From Cardiobacteriaceae bacterium TAE3-ERU3 (GTDB lineage Bacteria; Pseudomonadota; Gammaproteobacteria; Cardiobacteriales; Cardiobacteriaceae): a stretch of 64,000 bases of DNA. Shown here piece after piece: positions 41,708-55,265 of this stretch. Where the stretch lies: positions 603,722 through 667,721 of the forward strand of contig JAHUUI010000001.1 in assembly GCA_019218315.1 (NCBI GenBank), read 5' to 3'. Position 1 is the first letter of the stretch. Every line of letters begins with the position of its first letter. The notes under the pieces were generated by a model. That model saw only the letters and a list, made by a program, of their open reading frames with translations, made no database searches and was not told the DNA's origin. The position numbers and the translations under genes are program-made.

Positions 41708-41916
41708 AGCTGCGGTGAGTATAGGGTTTGCCCATAAAAATTTATGCGGATCAGTATAAACTGGCTTTGCCTAATTCCCAACGTCCATAAGCGATTACAG
41801 AGCACCCTGCGTGGTGATTATCACAGCGACTATATGGTATTCTAATATTTTGATTTGATTTTGAAGTGACAGCATCCTGATTATGGTATTGGATGGTGTC
41901 GAACCAGGAGAAATAA

Positions 41917-43362
41917 ATGACTTTTAAAGTAAAATCTGCGGCTTTGCAAAATATTGAAGCCGATTTGCTGGTTTGTGCGATCAATGAACAAGGCGAGTTG
42001 CTTGCCAGCCTTGGTGAAGAAGCTGATGCTTATATTGCCAAACAGTCAGAGCAGGGCAACTTGCCGTCTAATAATGGCGATTACACGGTTTTTTATGAAG
42101 TATCTGCAGTTAAAGCTGCCCGCTTGATGGTGATTCGCGTCGGTGGTCACAAAGGTTTGGAAAAAGCGGCAGAAAAAGCAGCTGAATATGCGGTCTCTCG
42201 AGAGTGGCAAAATGTTGTTGTTGCTTTGACTCAAGATTTGGCCGAGCAAACCATCGTTGCACGTAAGCTAGCCTGTTCATCGTATCGCTTTGATCAATTC
42301 AAATCAGATAAGAAAAAAGCCGTAAAGGCAGTAACATGGCTGTTTAGCGTAGAACGAAAAGATATTAAAGATCTGGAACGCGATTTGGTTTTGGTTGATG
42401 CATGGGCCGCAGGTACGGCGCTGACTCGTGATCTTGGCAATATGCCACCGAATGTGTGTAACCCTCGCTATCTTGGCAAGCAGGCTGAAAAACTTGGCAA
42501 AGAATACGACTCACTGAAAGTTGAAGTGCTGAAAAAGAAAGCCATCATTGATTTGGGTATGGGTGCTTTGATGGGCGTTGCACAAGGGGCGGTTGCGCAT
42601 CCGCGTTTCATCATTATGGAATACAAGCCGAAAAATGTCGTGAACAGCAAGCCAGTCGTACTGGTCGGTAAGGGTGTTACCTTCGATAGTGGCGGTATCT
42701 CACTCAAGCCGGGTGCTGATATGGACTTGATGAAATACGATATGGGCGGTGCTGCTGCTGTGTTTGGTGCAATCAAAGCACTGTGTGAATGTGAATTACC
42801 GGTGCATGTTGTTGCATTGATTCCTTCCGTGGAGAACATGCCTGATGGTGGCGCAACACGTCCGGGTGATATTCTCACCAGTATGTCTGGCAAGACCATT
42901 GAAGTACTTAATACCGATGCGGAAGGTCGCCTGATTTTGTGTGACGCACTGACTTATGCCGAGCGCTATAAGCCACAAGCAGTTATTGATATGGCAACTT
43001 TGACAGGTGCTTGTGTGGTTGCGCTTGGTTCGCACCGTGCAGGATTGTTGGGTAATGACGATAATCTTACTCAGGCGCTGTTCGATGCTGGTGAGCGTGC
43101 GCATGATCCTGTCTGGCGTTTGCCTATTGATCAGGAATACAAAGATCAACTCAAGAGCCCATTTGCAGATTTGCAAAATATTGGTGGGCGTGAAGCTGGC
43201 ACAATTACTGCTGCTGCATTTTTGAGTGCCTTTGCCGAGAAGTATTCTTGGGCGCACCTTGATATTGCTGGTGTTGCTTGGCACTCAGGAAAGAATAAAG
43301 GTGGTACTGGGCGTCCTGTTGGTTTGCTGCTGGAATACTTCCGCAAACTGGCTGAGAAATGA
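41917..43362 (+). CDS. pepA: Leucyl aminopeptidase PepA (M17)
   Basis: 481 residues, slightly shorter than E. coli PepA (503). It is a dimetal cytosolic aminopeptidase that trims N-terminal residues. The metal and catalytic residues are in VGKGVTFDSGGISLKPGADM (lysine, aspartates), the KYDMGGAAAV stretch and NTDAEGRLILCDALTYAE (aspartate, glutamate, arginine). The N-terminal domain (about 1-160) is the oligomerisation/DNA-binding part in E. coli PepA, where it also aids Xer recombination. The 3' end overlaps rsmG by four bases. Confidence 0.96.
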   Translation: MTFKVKSAALQNIEADLLVCAINEQGELLASLGEEADAYIAKQSEQGNLPSNNGDYTVFYEVSAVKAARLMVIRVGGHKGLEKAAEKAAEYAVSREWQNVVVALTQDLAEQTIVARKLACSSYRFDQFKSDKKKAVKAVTWLFSVERKDIKDLERDLVLVDAWAAGTALTRDLGNMPPNVCNPRYLGKQAEKLGKEYDSLKVEVLKKKAIIDLGMGALMGVAQGAVAHPRFIIMEYKPKNVVNSKPVVLVGKGVTFDSGGISLKPGADMDLMKYDMGGAAAVFGAIKALCECELPVHVVALIPSVENMPDGGATRPGDILTSMSGKTIEVLNTDAEGRLILCDALTYAERYKPQAVIDMATLTGACVVALGSHRAGLLGNDDNLTQALFDAGERAHDPVWRLPIDQEYKDQLKSPFADLQNIGGREAGTITAAAFLSAFAEKYSWAHLDIAGVAWHSGKNKGGTGRPVGLLLEYFRKLAEK

Positions 43363-44000
43363 TGTTACCTTCTGCCGCTGAGCAGGCTTTAGGGCAAGGT
43401 ATTGCAGCCTTGCCCTTTGCCATTACTGATGAGCAAATTGAGCAATTCCGCGCCTATTTGCAATTGCTCAATCGTTGGAACACCGTACATAATTTGACTT
43501 CTGTGCGTGATCCTCGTGAGCAAGTTATTGTGCACTTGCTGGACTGTTTAGCGGTATTACCGCATTTGCCTGACGTGAAAACACTGGCCGATATTGGCAG
43601 CGGCGCAGGATTGCCGGCATTGATTATTGCGATTATGCGCCCTGAAATGATTGTTTATGCTGTTGAGTCGAACAATAAAAAATCAGCATTTATTCGTCAG
43701 GTGGCTACGGCGTTGCACCTGTCTAATGTGAAGGTTGTTAGTGAGAGAGTGGAATCATGGTTGCCTGAACAAGCCATTAACTGCGTTATCAGTCGTGCAA
43801 TGGCTGCACCACAAATGCTGCTTGATTTGACTGCTCATTTAGGCGACGCACAAACGCAGTGGTTAATGATGTGTGGTCATATGCCACAAGACGCGGAAAC
43901 CAAACGATTTGTGGTTAAGAAAAAAATATCAGTCAAGGTGCCGATGCTTGATGCCACACGCTCATTGTTGGTGATGGTCAAGGAGGATGATGATGACTAA
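43359..44000 (+). CDS. rsmG: 16S rRNA (guanine-527-N7)-methyltransferase RsmG
   Basis: 213 residues with ATG overlapping the pepA stop (ATGA). RsmG (GidB) methylates G527 of 16S rRNA; loss gives low-level streptomycin resistance. The N-terminal helix YLQLLNRWNTVHNLTSVRD is the family signature, ADIGSGAGLPALIIAIMRP is the SAM-binding loop, and VISRAMAAPQMLLDL follows. It lies in the conserved rsmG-parA-parB order, although mnmG, usually just upstream, is replaced here by pepA. The last bases contain the parA ribosome site. Confidence 0.95.
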   Translation: MMLPSAAEQALGQGIAALPFAITDEQIEQFRAYLQLLNRWNTVHNLTSVRDPREQVIVHLLDCLAVLPHLPDVKTLADIGSGAGLPALIIAIMRPEMIVYAVESNNKKSAFIRQVATALHLSNVKVVSERVESWLPEQAINCVISRAMAAPQMLLDLTAHLGDAQTQWLMMCGHMPQDAETKRFVVKKKISVKVPMLDATRSLLVMVKEDDDD

Positions 44001-44769
44001 GCTGATTGCGGTCACTAACCAAAAAGGTGGTGTAGGCAAAACAACCTCTGCGGTCAGTATTGCAGCTGCACTTGCTGAGAATAACGCCAGTGTATTGCTG
44101 ATTGATCTTGATCCCCAAGGGAATGCAAGTGTTGCTTGTGGGCAGCGTAAAAATGAAATGTCGCATACGGTGATGGACGTCATCCTTGGCGATGCTGCGG
44201 CCGAAGACGTTTGCTTGCCAGTAGCGGATAATGCCTTTTGGCTGTTGCCAGCTAATGATGAGTTGAGTGCATTGGAGAGTAGCTTGCATGATCATCCTCA
44301 GCGCCATTCATTGCTGAAACAGCATACAGCTGGCTGGATTGAGCGCTTTGACTACGTGATCATTGATTGCCCGCCAACGCTTAACTTATTGACGGTTAAT
44401 GCGATGGTTGCTTCGCAATATATTTTGGTACCAATTCAGTGTGAGTATTTTGCTCTTGAAGGGGTAAGCAGCTTACTTGATACTGTCGGGCAAATTCGGC
44501 AGAGCGTTAATCCGGATCTGCGCATTGCCGGTTTTTTACGCACCATGTATGATTCTCGGTCACGGCTGACCCGAGAAGTTTCGGCGAGCTTATTCAAACA
44601 TTTAAAAGATTTGGTCTTCCCAAGCGTTATTTCACGCAATGTGCGCCTTGCCGAAGCACCAGGCTATGGTATGCCAATTACTATTTACGATCGCCACTCG
44701 AAAGGTGCAAAAGAATATCGTAAAGCGGCCAAAGAGCTGCGTAAACGTATTGATGGAGGGAATGCTTAA
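43993..44769 (+). CDS. parA: Chromosome-partition ATPase ParA (Soj)
   Basis: 258 residues. Three ATGs in a row (43987, 43990, 43993) follow AGGAGG at 43981-43986. The last has the best spacing and is chosen. The N-terminal deviant Walker A is QKGGVGKTT (K11-T18), Walker B is in DYVIIDCPPT. It is short, with no N-terminal helix-turn-helix, so it is a chromosomal Soj-type ParA and not a plasmid one. It overlaps rsmG by eight bases. It moves ParB-parS complexes along nucleoid DNA. No clear parS site (TGTTTCACGTGAAACA) was seen in the window. Confidence 0.95.
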   Translation: MTKLIAVTNQKGGVGKTTSAVSIAAALAENNASVLLIDLDPQGNASVACGQRKNEMSHTVMDVILGDAAAEDVCLPVADNAFWLLPANDELSALESSLHDHPQRHSLLKQHTAGWIERFDYVIIDCPPTLNLLTVNAMVASQYILVPIQCEYFALEGVSSLLDTVGQIRQSVNPDLRIAGFLRTMYDSRSRLTREVSASLFKHLKDLVFPSVISRNVRLAEAPGYGMPITIYDRHSKGAKEYRKAAKELRKRIDGGNA

Positions 44770-45648
44770 GTGTCAGTTCAGAAAAAACGAGGATTGGGTC
44801 GAAGTCTGGATGCATTGATTGGCGATATTGGCCAATCAGTACTGGAGCAGCCTGAATTCGAGGCACTCAAGCAAATAGATGTATCTCGTATTGAGCCTGG
44901 GCGCTATCAACCGCGCAAGCGCTTTGATGAAGAGGCCTTACATGAGCTCGCCCACTCGATCGCTGAGCATGGGGTATTACAGCCACTTGTAGTGCGTCCA
45001 ATTGGTGGTGAGCGCTATGAGATTATCGCCGGTGAGCGCCGTTTTCGTGCCGGGCAACAGGCTGGGCTGAGTCGTGTGCCTTGCGTGGTAAAAAACTACG
45101 ATGACCGTCAGGCACTTGCAGTAGCACTGATTGAAAACCTTCAGCGCAGCGACCTGAATGTGCTCGAAGTCGCAGAGGGCTTACAACAATTGGTAGAAGA
45201 CTTTACCTTGACGCACGACAGGGTTGCGCAGTTGGTTGGTCGGTCTCGCTCTTCAGTTACTAATACACTACGTCTACTAGATCTAGGTAGTACTGCCAAA
45301 AAAGCACTTGGTGAAGGTTCTATAGAAATGGGGCATGCCCGGGCTATGCTTGCTTTGAGCGAGGGTGAGCAGAATGCCTTGGTCAATGAAATTATCCGCA
45401 AGCATTTAACTGTCCGTCAGACTGAGCAGCGCGTTAAGCAGATCATGTCTGGTGCCGAGCCTGAAGCAACGACAGACCTCAGTGCAGGTAAAGAAGATAT
45501 CTCAGCACTTGAATCTCAATTGACGGAATTTTTAGGTGCAAAGATCGCTATCACACATAAGAAAAAAGGTCACGGGAAACTAGTTCTTAAGTACGATAAT
45601 GTCGATGAGCTAGAGCGCATTCTCAGCTTATGGGGATTTCGTCAATAA
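44770..45648 (+). CDS. parB: Chromosome-partition CTPase ParB (Spo0J)
   Basis: 292 residues; GTG start directly after the parA stop. The CTP-binding box GERRFRAGQQ (88-97) is intact, with the helix-turn-helix region (VAQLVGRSRSSVTNTLRLLDL, about 155-175) for parS. The C-terminal dimerisation part ends with a lysine-rich segment. ParB loads at parS as a sliding clamp and partners ParA. It is followed by 64 bp and the atp promoter. Confidence 0.95.
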   Translation: MSVQKKRGLGRSLDALIGDIGQSVLEQPEFEALKQIDVSRIEPGRYQPRKRFDEEALHELAHSIAEHGVLQPLVVRPIGGERYEIIAGERRFRAGQQAGLSRVPCVVKNYDDRQALAVALIENLQRSDLNVLEVAEGLQQLVEDFTLTHDRVAQLVGRSRSSVTNTLRLLDLGSTAKKALGEGSIEMGHARAMLALSEGEQNALVNEIIRKHLTVRQTEQRVKQIMSGAEPEATTDLSAGKEDISALESQLTEFLGAKIAITHKKKGHGKLVLKYDNVDELERILSLWGFRQ

Positions 45649-45664
45649 AAATAGCGTTTTTCAT

Positions 45665-45693
45665 TTGACCTATTAGTAACGAACTTCTATAAT
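45665..45693 (+). promoter_or_regulatory. Sigma-70 promoter of the atp operon
   Basis: TTGACC (45665-45670) and TATAAT (45688-45693) are separated by 17 bp, close to the ideal sigma-70 promoter. Transcription should begin near 45700, only 12-13 bases before the atpI ATG at 45713, leaving almost no leader. This implies weak translation of atpI or leaderless-like initiation. Confidence 0.75.
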
Positions 45694-45712
45694 CGCTGAG
45701 AATTTTGCATAT

Positions 45713-46863
<1,151 letters not shown>

Positions 46864-46891
46864 TTTCCATTCCATTTGTTATTAATTTTAG

Positions 46892-47185
<294 letters not shown>

Positions 47186-47219
47186 TTACTTCGCTTGCCC
47201 AGAAGGAGGCGCCTAAACG

Positions 47220-47690
47220 ATGGACATTAATCTCACGCTAATAGGCCAAATGGGCACGTTTTTGGTGTTTTGGTGGTTTGTCTACACATATGTGTGGCCA
47301 GTTTTCGCCAAAATGGCCGAAGAGCGTCGGCAGAAGATTGCTGATGGACTCAGCATGGCTGATCAAGCCAAGCATTCCATGCAGGCTGCAGAAGAAGAAT
47401 CCAAGGCAATGATTGCTCAGGCGAAAAGCCAAGCGACAGAAATTGTCAGCCGTGCACATAAACAGGCTGATCAAGTTGTCGCTGATGCACGCAATGAAGC
47501 ACAGGAAACCGGACGCCGTGAGCTCGATCACGCACGTGAAGAAATTGAGCAGGAAAAGCGCCGGGTTCGTGAGCAGTTGCGCGCGCAATTAGCTGATTTG
47601 GTCATTGAGGGCGCAGAGCAGGTTATTGGCCGTGAAGTCAAAGCCGACGATCACGCCCGTCTTTTGCAAGAACTGAGCGAGAAACTCTAA
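47220..47690 (+). CDS. atpF: ATP synthase Fo subunit b
   Basis: 156 residues. One N-terminal membrane span (GTFLVFWWFVYTYVWPVFAKM) and a long charged coiled coil with heptad and hendecad pattern, ending near the delta-binding site. It is the peripheral stalk. AAGGAGG precedes the start. Confidence 0.96.
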   Translation: MDINLTLIGQMGTFLVFWWFVYTYVWPVFAKMAEERRQKIADGLSMADQAKHSMQAAEEESKAMIAQAKSQATEIVSRAHKQADQVVADARNEAQETGRRELDHAREEIEQEKRRVREQLRAQLADLVIEGAEQVIGREVKADDHARLLQELSEKL

Positions 47691-47693
47691 ACC

Positions 47694-48239
47694 ATGGCAC
47701 AACCACAAACCATCGCCCGGCCTTATGCCAAAGCCGTCTTCGACTTGGCTGAGAATGACGCTGAACAGCAGCGTTGGCAGCAGTTTTTGTCGGCAGCAGC
47801 AGAATTGGCCAATGAACCTGAAGTCATGCAGCACATGCATACACCGGGATTCAGTACGCTAATAGAGCAGTGGCTCAATGAATGGCTGGAAAAATCCCGT
47901 GAACAAGGTGTAACCGAACAGGAGCATAACTTTTTGCTCCTGCTTGAAACCCACGGCCGCTTCGCTGTTTTACCCGAAATTGCGGAAACTTTCGTAGAGC
48001 TTTGCTCCGCCAGCCACAACAGCTGTATCGCACACGTAAAGAGTGCGCAGGCACTTGACGATAAAGCGCAACAAGCTTTGATCGGAATGCTTGAGCAGAA
48101 ACTTGGCAAGACAGTTACGCTGGAAGTTGAAGAAGTACCGGAATTGATGGCCGGGGTTGTGATTGAATACGATGGGCAGGTGATTAACCAGTCCCTGCAA
48201 GGCCGCTTGCAGCAATTTGCCCGAAAACTCGACGATTAG
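47694..48239 (+). CDS. atpH: ATP synthase F1 subunit delta
   Basis: 181 residues. [11 protein letters not shown] at the N-terminus is the family start. The C-terminal [31 protein letters not shown] matches the OSCP/delta signature. It ties the b stalk to the alpha subunits. It starts three bases after atpF. Confidence 0.96.
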   Translation: MAQPQTIARPYAKAVFDLAENDAEQQRWQQFLSAAAELANEPEVMQHMHTPGFSTLIEQWLNEWLEKSREQGVTEQEHNFLLLLETHGRFAVLPEIAETFVELCSASHNSCIAHVKSAQALDDKAQQALIGMLEQKLGKTVTLEVEEVPELMAGVVIEYDGQVINQSLQGRLQQFARKLDD

Positions 48240-48249
48240 AGGAACGAAC

Positions 48250-49791
48250 ATGCAATTAAATCCTGCTGAAATCAGCGGCTTTATTAAAGATAAAATCGCT
48301 GATTACGAAAATAAAGTAGAAACCAAAGCAGAAGGTACGATCATCAGCTTGTTTGATGGTATTGCCCAAGTTGAGGGTCTGCGCCAAGTCATGCTTGGGG
48401 AAATGATTGAGTTTCCGGGCGGCGTATATGGTCTGGCGCTCAACCTTGAGCGCGACAGCGTCGGTGTGGTTATTCTTGGTAGCTATGAGCACCTCAATGA
48501 AGGTGACAAAGTATCTTGTACTGGCAAAATCCTTGAAGTGCCAATCGGCCGTGGTTTGCTTGGTCGCGTCGTTAATGCACTTGGTGAGCCAATTGATGGT
48601 AAAGGTGCTATTGAAAGTGAAGGCACTGCTCCAATTGAAAAAATCGCACCAGGTGTTATTGAGCGTCAGTCAGTTGACGAGCCTCTGCAAACTGGTCTTA
48701 AGTCAATTGATGCGATGGTGCCAATTGGTCGTGGTCAGCGTGAGCTGATTATCGGTGACCGCCAAACTGGTAAAACAGCGATTGCTATTGATGCGATCAT
48801 TAACCAGAAAGATACTGGTGTTAAGTGTATTTACGTTGCAATTGGTCAAAAAGCCTCCTCTATTGCTTCCGTTGTGCGTAAACTTGAAGAGCACGATGCA
48901 CTCAAGCACACTATCATCGTAGCTGCAGCGGCTTCTGAATCTGCTGCTATGCAGTACATTGCACCTTATGCTGGCTGCTCAATGGGGGAATATTTCCGTG
49001 ACCGTGGTGAAGATGCACTGATTATCTATGATGACTTGACTAAGCAGGCATGGGCCTACCGTCAAGTATCGCTGTTGCTCAAGCGCCCACCAGGCCGTGA
49101 AGCATACCCGGGTGACGTTTTCTACCTCCACTCTCGTTTGCTTGAGCGTGCTTCACGTATTAATGCTGATGAAGTTGAGCGTTTAACCAATGGTGAAGTC
49201 AAGGGTAAGACTGGCTCACTGACAGCGTTGCCAATCATTGAAACGCAAGCTGGTGACGTATCAGCGTTCGTTCCTACCAACGTTATTTCAATCACTGATG
49301 GCCAGATCTTCCTTGAAACAGATCTGTTTAACTCAGGCATTCGCCCTGCGATTAACGCCGGTCTTTCAGTATCACGTGTTGGTGGTGCAGCTCAGACCAA
49401 GATCGTTAAGAAACTCGGTGGTGGTGTACGTTTGGCACTTGCGCAGTATCGTGAGTTGGCTGCATTTGCCCAGTTCGCTTCTGATTTGGATGAAGCTACT
49501 CGTAAGCAGCTCGAGCGCGGTCAGCGCGTTATGGAGCTGATGAAGCAGCGTCAGTTCAGCCCAATGAGTATTGCTGAGATGTCTGTATCGCTGTTTGCAG
49601 CAGAGAATGGTTATCTTGATGAAGTCGAAGTAGACAAAATCATGGATTACGAGCAGGCACTAATGGGCTTCATGCACAGTGATCATCAAGATTTGCTCGA
49701 TAAGATCAATGAAAAAGGCGACTTTAGTGATGAGATCAAAGATGGCCTGAATAAGGCTCTCAGCTCATTTAACGAGAAAGGCGCCTGGTAA
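48250..49791 (+). CDS. atpA: ATP synthase F1 subunit alpha
   Basis: 513 residues from the ATG at 48250, like E. coli. [20 protein letters not shown] opens the protein; the nucleotide-binding P-loop is [13 protein letters not shown], and the catalytic arginine lies in the [11 protein letters not shown]-type region ([13 protein letters not shown]). GAGGAACG precedes the start. It carries the non-catalytic nucleotide sites. Confidence 0.98.
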   Translation: MQLNPAEISGFIKDKIADYENKVETKAEGTIISLFDGIAQVEGLRQVMLGEMIEFPGGVYGLALNLERDSVGVVILGSYEHLNEGDKVSCTGKILEVPIGRGLLGRVVNALGEPIDGKGAIESEGTAPIEKIAPGVIERQSVDEPLQTGLKSIDAMVPIGRGQRELIIGDRQTGKTAIAIDAIINQKDTGVKCIYVAIGQKASSIASVVRKLEEHDALKHTIIVAAAASESAAMQYIAPYAGCSMGEYFRDRGEDALIIYDDLTKQAWAYRQVSLLLKRPPGREAYPGDVFYLHSRLLERASRINADEVERLTNGEVKGKTGSLTALPIIETQAGDVSAFVPTNVISITDGQIFLETDLFNSGIRPAINAGLSVSRVGGAAQTKIVKKLGGGVRLALAQYRELAAFAQFASDLDEATRKQLERGQRVMELMKQRQFSPMSIAEMSVSLFAAENGYLDEVEVDKIMDYEQALMGFMHSDHQDLLDKINEKGDFSDEIKDGLNKALSSFNEKGAW

Positions 49792-49804
49792 GTAAGGAGC
49801 AATC

Positions 49805-52076
<2,272 letters not shown>

Positions 52077-52100
52077 CCAGCTCAACGGCAGGAGATGAAT

Positions 52101-52517
52101 ATGGCCAAGACATTTAAAGCCACTGTAGTCAGTGCTGACCGATCCCTTTTTGAGGGCTCGGTGAGCATGATTGCGGCCAGTTCCATCGCTGGTGAGTTGG
52201 GCATCCTTGCTGGTCATACGCCTTTACTCGCAGCCTTGAAACCAGGTCAGGTACGCCTGACTAAGGAAAACGGCGAGGAAGAAGTACTGTATGTGTCAGG
52301 TGGTGTTGTTGAGGTACAGCCGGGCATGACCATGATCCTCGCTGACGAAGCTGAGCGTGCTGAAGAGCTTAATCCTGAACGGGTAGAGGCAGCGCGTAAA
52401 AAGGCTGAAGAAAGAATGAGAGAGGCCAGCGAAGGCAAGGTAGATTACGCAAAAGCCCAAGCTCAGTTGGAGCAGGCGACTGCACAGCTCGCTGCTATTC
52501 GCCGTAGTAAGAAATAA
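52101..52517 (+). CDS. atpC: ATP synthase F1 subunit epsilon
   Basis: 138 residues from the ATG at 52101, six bases after AGGAG; an in-frame ATG at 52095 abuts that site and is too close. Beta-sandwich with GELGILAGHTPLLAALKPGQVRL, followed by a C-terminal two-helix hairpin that can inhibit hydrolysis. It ends the atp operon, with a hairpin before glmU. Confidence 0.96.
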   Translation: MAKTFKATVVSADRSLFEGSVSMIAASSIAGELGILAGHTPLLAALKPGQVRLTKENGEEEVLYVSGGVVEVQPGMTMILADEAERAEELNPERVEAARKKAEERMREASEGKVDYAKAQAQLEQATAQLAAIRRSKK

Positions 52518-52554
52518 AATACGGCAAATTTCTGCGTGTAGCTGTAAAACACTT

Positions 52555-52581
52555 AAGCCGGCATTACTTGTCGGCTTTTTT
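52555..52581 (+). terminator. Weak terminator between atpC and glmU
   Basis: AAGCCG (52555-52560) / CGGCTT (52572-52577) with an 11-base loop, followed by TTTT. The 6-bp stem is weak, so partial read-through into glmU, which starts at 52596, is likely. Confidence 0.6.
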
Positions 52582-52595
52582 ATTGGAGAACCATA

Positions 52596-53966
52596 ATGAA
52601 TACTTCTATTCTCGCACTCATACTTGCAGCCGGTGAAGGCAAACGTATGAAATCTCGCCAATCAAAAGTGATGCAACCAGTAGGTGGCAAGCCAATGCTG
52701 GTGCGTATTCTAGAAACTCTTGGTGGCATTAGTGGCGTAGAACCAGCAGTGATCTATGGGCATATGGGCGACTCCTTAAAAGCCGCGATCACGCCTGATT
52801 ATCCGCAAATTAAGTGGGTTGAGCAGCGTGAACAGCTTGGCACCGGCCATGCAGTGCAGCAGGCGCAGGCACTTATATCAGAAGTTGGGACTGTGTTGGT
52901 CTTACTTGGTGATGTGCCTTTGATTCGCCGAGGGACAATTGAGCAGCTGTGCGCTCAGGCGCAGCAAAGTGGCTTTGCTGTCCTTAGTGCCAAGGTAGAG
53001 AATCCATTTGGTTATGGGCGTATTGTGCGTGATGATCAGGGGCGGGTACTTGGTATCGTCGAGGAAAAAGATGCAACAGATGAGCAGCGCCAAATTCAGG
53101 AAATTAATAGCGGTATTATGGCCTTTTCGGCGGAAGTATTGCAGCGTTACCTTCCTAAGCTCAATAACAATAATGCTCAAGGGGAATACTATTTGACTGA
53201 TCTGGTCGCATTGTGTGCGCAAGATGGTCAAGAAGTTGTAGCCAAAATCGTTGATGAAGCAGATGAAGTGATGGGGGTCAATAATCGGCGCCAATTGGCT
53301 GAAGCTGAAAACGTCCTGCGCCGTCGCGCTGTGGATGCGTTATTTGAAGCAGGGGTCACCTTGATTGATCCTTCACGCATTGATGTGCACGGCAGTGTTC
53401 AAGCTGGAAAAGACGTCATTATTGAAGCCAATGTGCTATTGAAAGGGGAAGTGGTTCTAGGCGATGGTGTTGTCGTTGAGGCTGGATGCGTGCTTGAGGA
53501 TTGCGTGATTGGGGACGAAACATTGGTTCGCAGCCACAGCTGTATTGAAAAGAGCACCATCGGTAAACATGCTTCAATTGGTCCATTTGCAAGAATACGA
53601 CCTAATACAGCGTTATCTGATCGTGCTCGAATTGGGAATTTCGTTGAGACCAAGAATGCGGTGATTGGTGAAGGAAGTAAAGTTAATCATCTGAGCTATA
53701 TTGGCGATGCAGAAGTAGGGGCTGGTGTAAATATTGGCGCCGGTACGATTACGTGCAATTATGACGGCGTCAATAAGTTTAAGACCAAAATTGCTGATGG
53801 CGTGTTTATTGGCTCAAATAGTGCATTGGTTGCACCAATTGAGATCGGAGAGGGTGCCACAGTTGGTGCTGGATCGACGCTGAGCAAAAACGTGTCTGCT
53901 CAATCTTTAGCTTTAACCCGTGCACCTGTTAGAGAAATTAGCGGTTGGCAGAAGCCTAAAAAATAG
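52596..53966 (+). CDS. glmU: Bifunctional GlmU: GlcNAc-1-P uridyltransferase / glucosamine-1-P acetyltransferase
   Basis: 456 residues, like E. coli. The N-terminal pyrophosphorylase domain starts ILALILAAGEGKRMKS with the nucleotide loop, and LGTGHAVQQA follows. The C-terminal domain is a left-handed beta helix of hexapeptide repeats (for example IGDETLVRSHSCIEKSTIG) with the acetyl-CoA-site residues in KTKIADGVFIGSNSALVAP. It makes UDP-GlcNAc for peptidoglycan and LPS. GGAG precedes the start. glmS, next in E. coli, is absent here. Confidence 0.97.
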   Translation: MNTSILALILAAGEGKRMKSRQSKVMQPVGGKPMLVRILETLGGISGVEPAVIYGHMGDSLKAAITPDYPQIKWVEQREQLGTGHAVQQAQALISEVGTVLVLLGDVPLIRRGTIEQLCAQAQQSGFAVLSAKVENPFGYGRIVRDDQGRVLGIVEEKDATDEQRQIQEINSGIMAFSAEVLQRYLPKLNNNNAQGEYYLTDLVALCAQDGQEVVAKIVDEADEVMGVNNRRQLAEAENVLRRRAVDALFEAGVTLIDPSRIDVHGSVQAGKDVIIEANVLLKGEVVLGDGVVVEAGCVLEDCVIGDETLVRSHSCIEKSTIGKHASIGPFARIRPNTALSDRARIGNFVETKNAVIGEGSKVNHLSYIGDAEVGAGVNIGAGTITCNYDGVNKFKTKIADGVFIGSNSALVAPIEIGEGATVGAGSTLSKNVSAQSLALTRAPVREISGWQKPKK

Positions 53967-54067
53967 CATATGTTCCTCATTTATTTGATATTGTGAAATG
54001 TGTCGACGAGTTTATTTTTTCTGAATAAAATTTCTAGGATCATATTATATTTACTGCTCGTAAACAT

Positions 54068-54110
54068 TAAAGGAACTGAATCATTAAGCTTGATTCAGTT
54101 CCTTTATTTT
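54068..54110. terminator. Strong bidirectional terminator
   Basis: Perfect 16-bp inverted repeat TAAAGGAACTGAATCA (54068-54083) / TGATTCAGTTCCTTTA (54091-54106), loop TTAAGCT, followed by TTTT. It separates glmU from the convergent sugar-binding-like lipoprotein gene. Confidence 0.85.
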
Positions 54111-54131
54111 ATGAGCACTACGCAATCAAAG

Positions 54132-55172
54132 TTAGAAGGTTGGTACTTCAGACTTAACTTGGTTGATATTGGTATTTGGTACTTCCCGATATGGAACTGC
54201 AATTTCTTGATAAGAAAGGTGATAATCAGTATTTTTGTTAGCTGGCAAGCCATTAATTAAATTAATGGCTGCTTGGATGCTAACTTCTGCTTGAGTGACG
54301 GCATCATTAAGAACCGTTCCGGCCAACTCACCTTCAGCCATCAGTTTTTCGGCTTCTGGTGTAGCATCTATTCCGAATGTTGGGATGAAAAAATTGTACT
54401 TTCGTTGCGCATCAATAGAGCCGATAGCCATACTGTCGTTATTGGCAAGAATAACTTCAATATTGCGGCTATCAGGATGGTTTAGCCAGCGCTCGGTAAC
54501 TTTATTAGCCTCATCTGAGCTATACATTGCCGTCTCATTGAAAATCTCTTCTACAGGGGTGCCTAATTCGGGATAGCTGGTTAAAGTACTAATGGACCAC
54601 TTGGTTCTTGCAATTGTATTTGCAACGCCAGGAATACCTTGTAACACGGCGTATTGAATTACCCCATCACTGTTGCGATCCCATTCAGGATGGGTATTCC
54701 ATGCACTTAATACTGATAATCCTTGTACGACACCAGCCTGAGTGTTATCACCACCTATAAAAACGGCATTTTTATAACCAAAGAGCTCCGTATCAGAGGG
54801 TTTTCGATCCCAAAATACAACGGGTATATTGGCGTTTCTTGCCATTTGGAGAATTGTGCTAGCTTCACTGGTGTCTACCATATTGACAATTAATGCTTGT
54901 GCACCTTGCTCGACCATTTTCTGTAAGGCCTGAACTTGTGCTTGACTGTCTTCCTCCGCATCGTTAAGTAGAATTTTACTTTCGGGGTGTGTATCGGCAA
55001 AATTTTGATAAACATCATAGCCAGTTTGGAAATAAGGGTTACCTATGGCATTACTGACGGAAACCCCCAGTGTATAGTGCACTTCATCTGTAGTAGTGTC
55101 TGAGGAGGCTATAAAATCATCACAACCCATGAGTGTAAAAAGAGAAATGATAATGATTGACTTGGGGGACAT
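54132..55172 (-). CDS. Galactose-binding-protein-like lipoprotein without a partner transporter
   Basis: 346 residues. The N-terminus MSPKSIIIISLFTLMGC is a lipoprotein signal (lipobox LMGC, C17). Aspartate follows at +2 (CDD), the Lol-avoidance signal that keeps lipoproteins in the inner membrane in E. coli. The rest is a type I periplasmic binding protein close to MglB: TLGVSVSNAIGNPYF, the calcium loop DRNSDGVIQYAVLQG, ILANNDSMAIGSIDAQ and GTVLNDAVTQAE. Compared with MglB as I recall it, residues at two sugar-contact positions differ (GVANT in place of GHPDA), so the ligand may not be galactose. No permease or ATPase genes are adjacent. It is divergent from a membrane CheA-like kinase. Confidence 0.85.
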   Translation of the reverse strand: MSPKSIIIISLFTLMGCDDFIASSDTTTDEVHYTLGVSVSNAIGNPYFQTGYDVYQNFADTHPESKILLNDAEEDSQAQVQALQKMVEQGAQALIVNMVDTSEASTILQMARNANIPVVFWDRKPSDTELFGYKNAVFIGGDNTQAGVVQGLSVLSAWNTHPEWDRNSDGVIQYAVLQGIPGVANTIARTKWSISTLTSYPELGTPVEEIFNETAMYSSDEANKVTERWLNHPDSRNIEVILANNDSMAIGSIDAQRKYNFFIPTFGIDATPEAEKLMAEGELAGTVLNDAVTQAEVSIQAAINLINGLPANKNTDYHLSYQEIAVPYREVPNTNINQVKSEVPTF

Positions 55173-55265
55173 AAAACGCTCTATACTAATGAATCAATAT
55201 TTTCATTGTATTGTATGTTTGAGAGAAGATAAACTAGGGCGGCATATTTGATATTGGGGAAGTTA

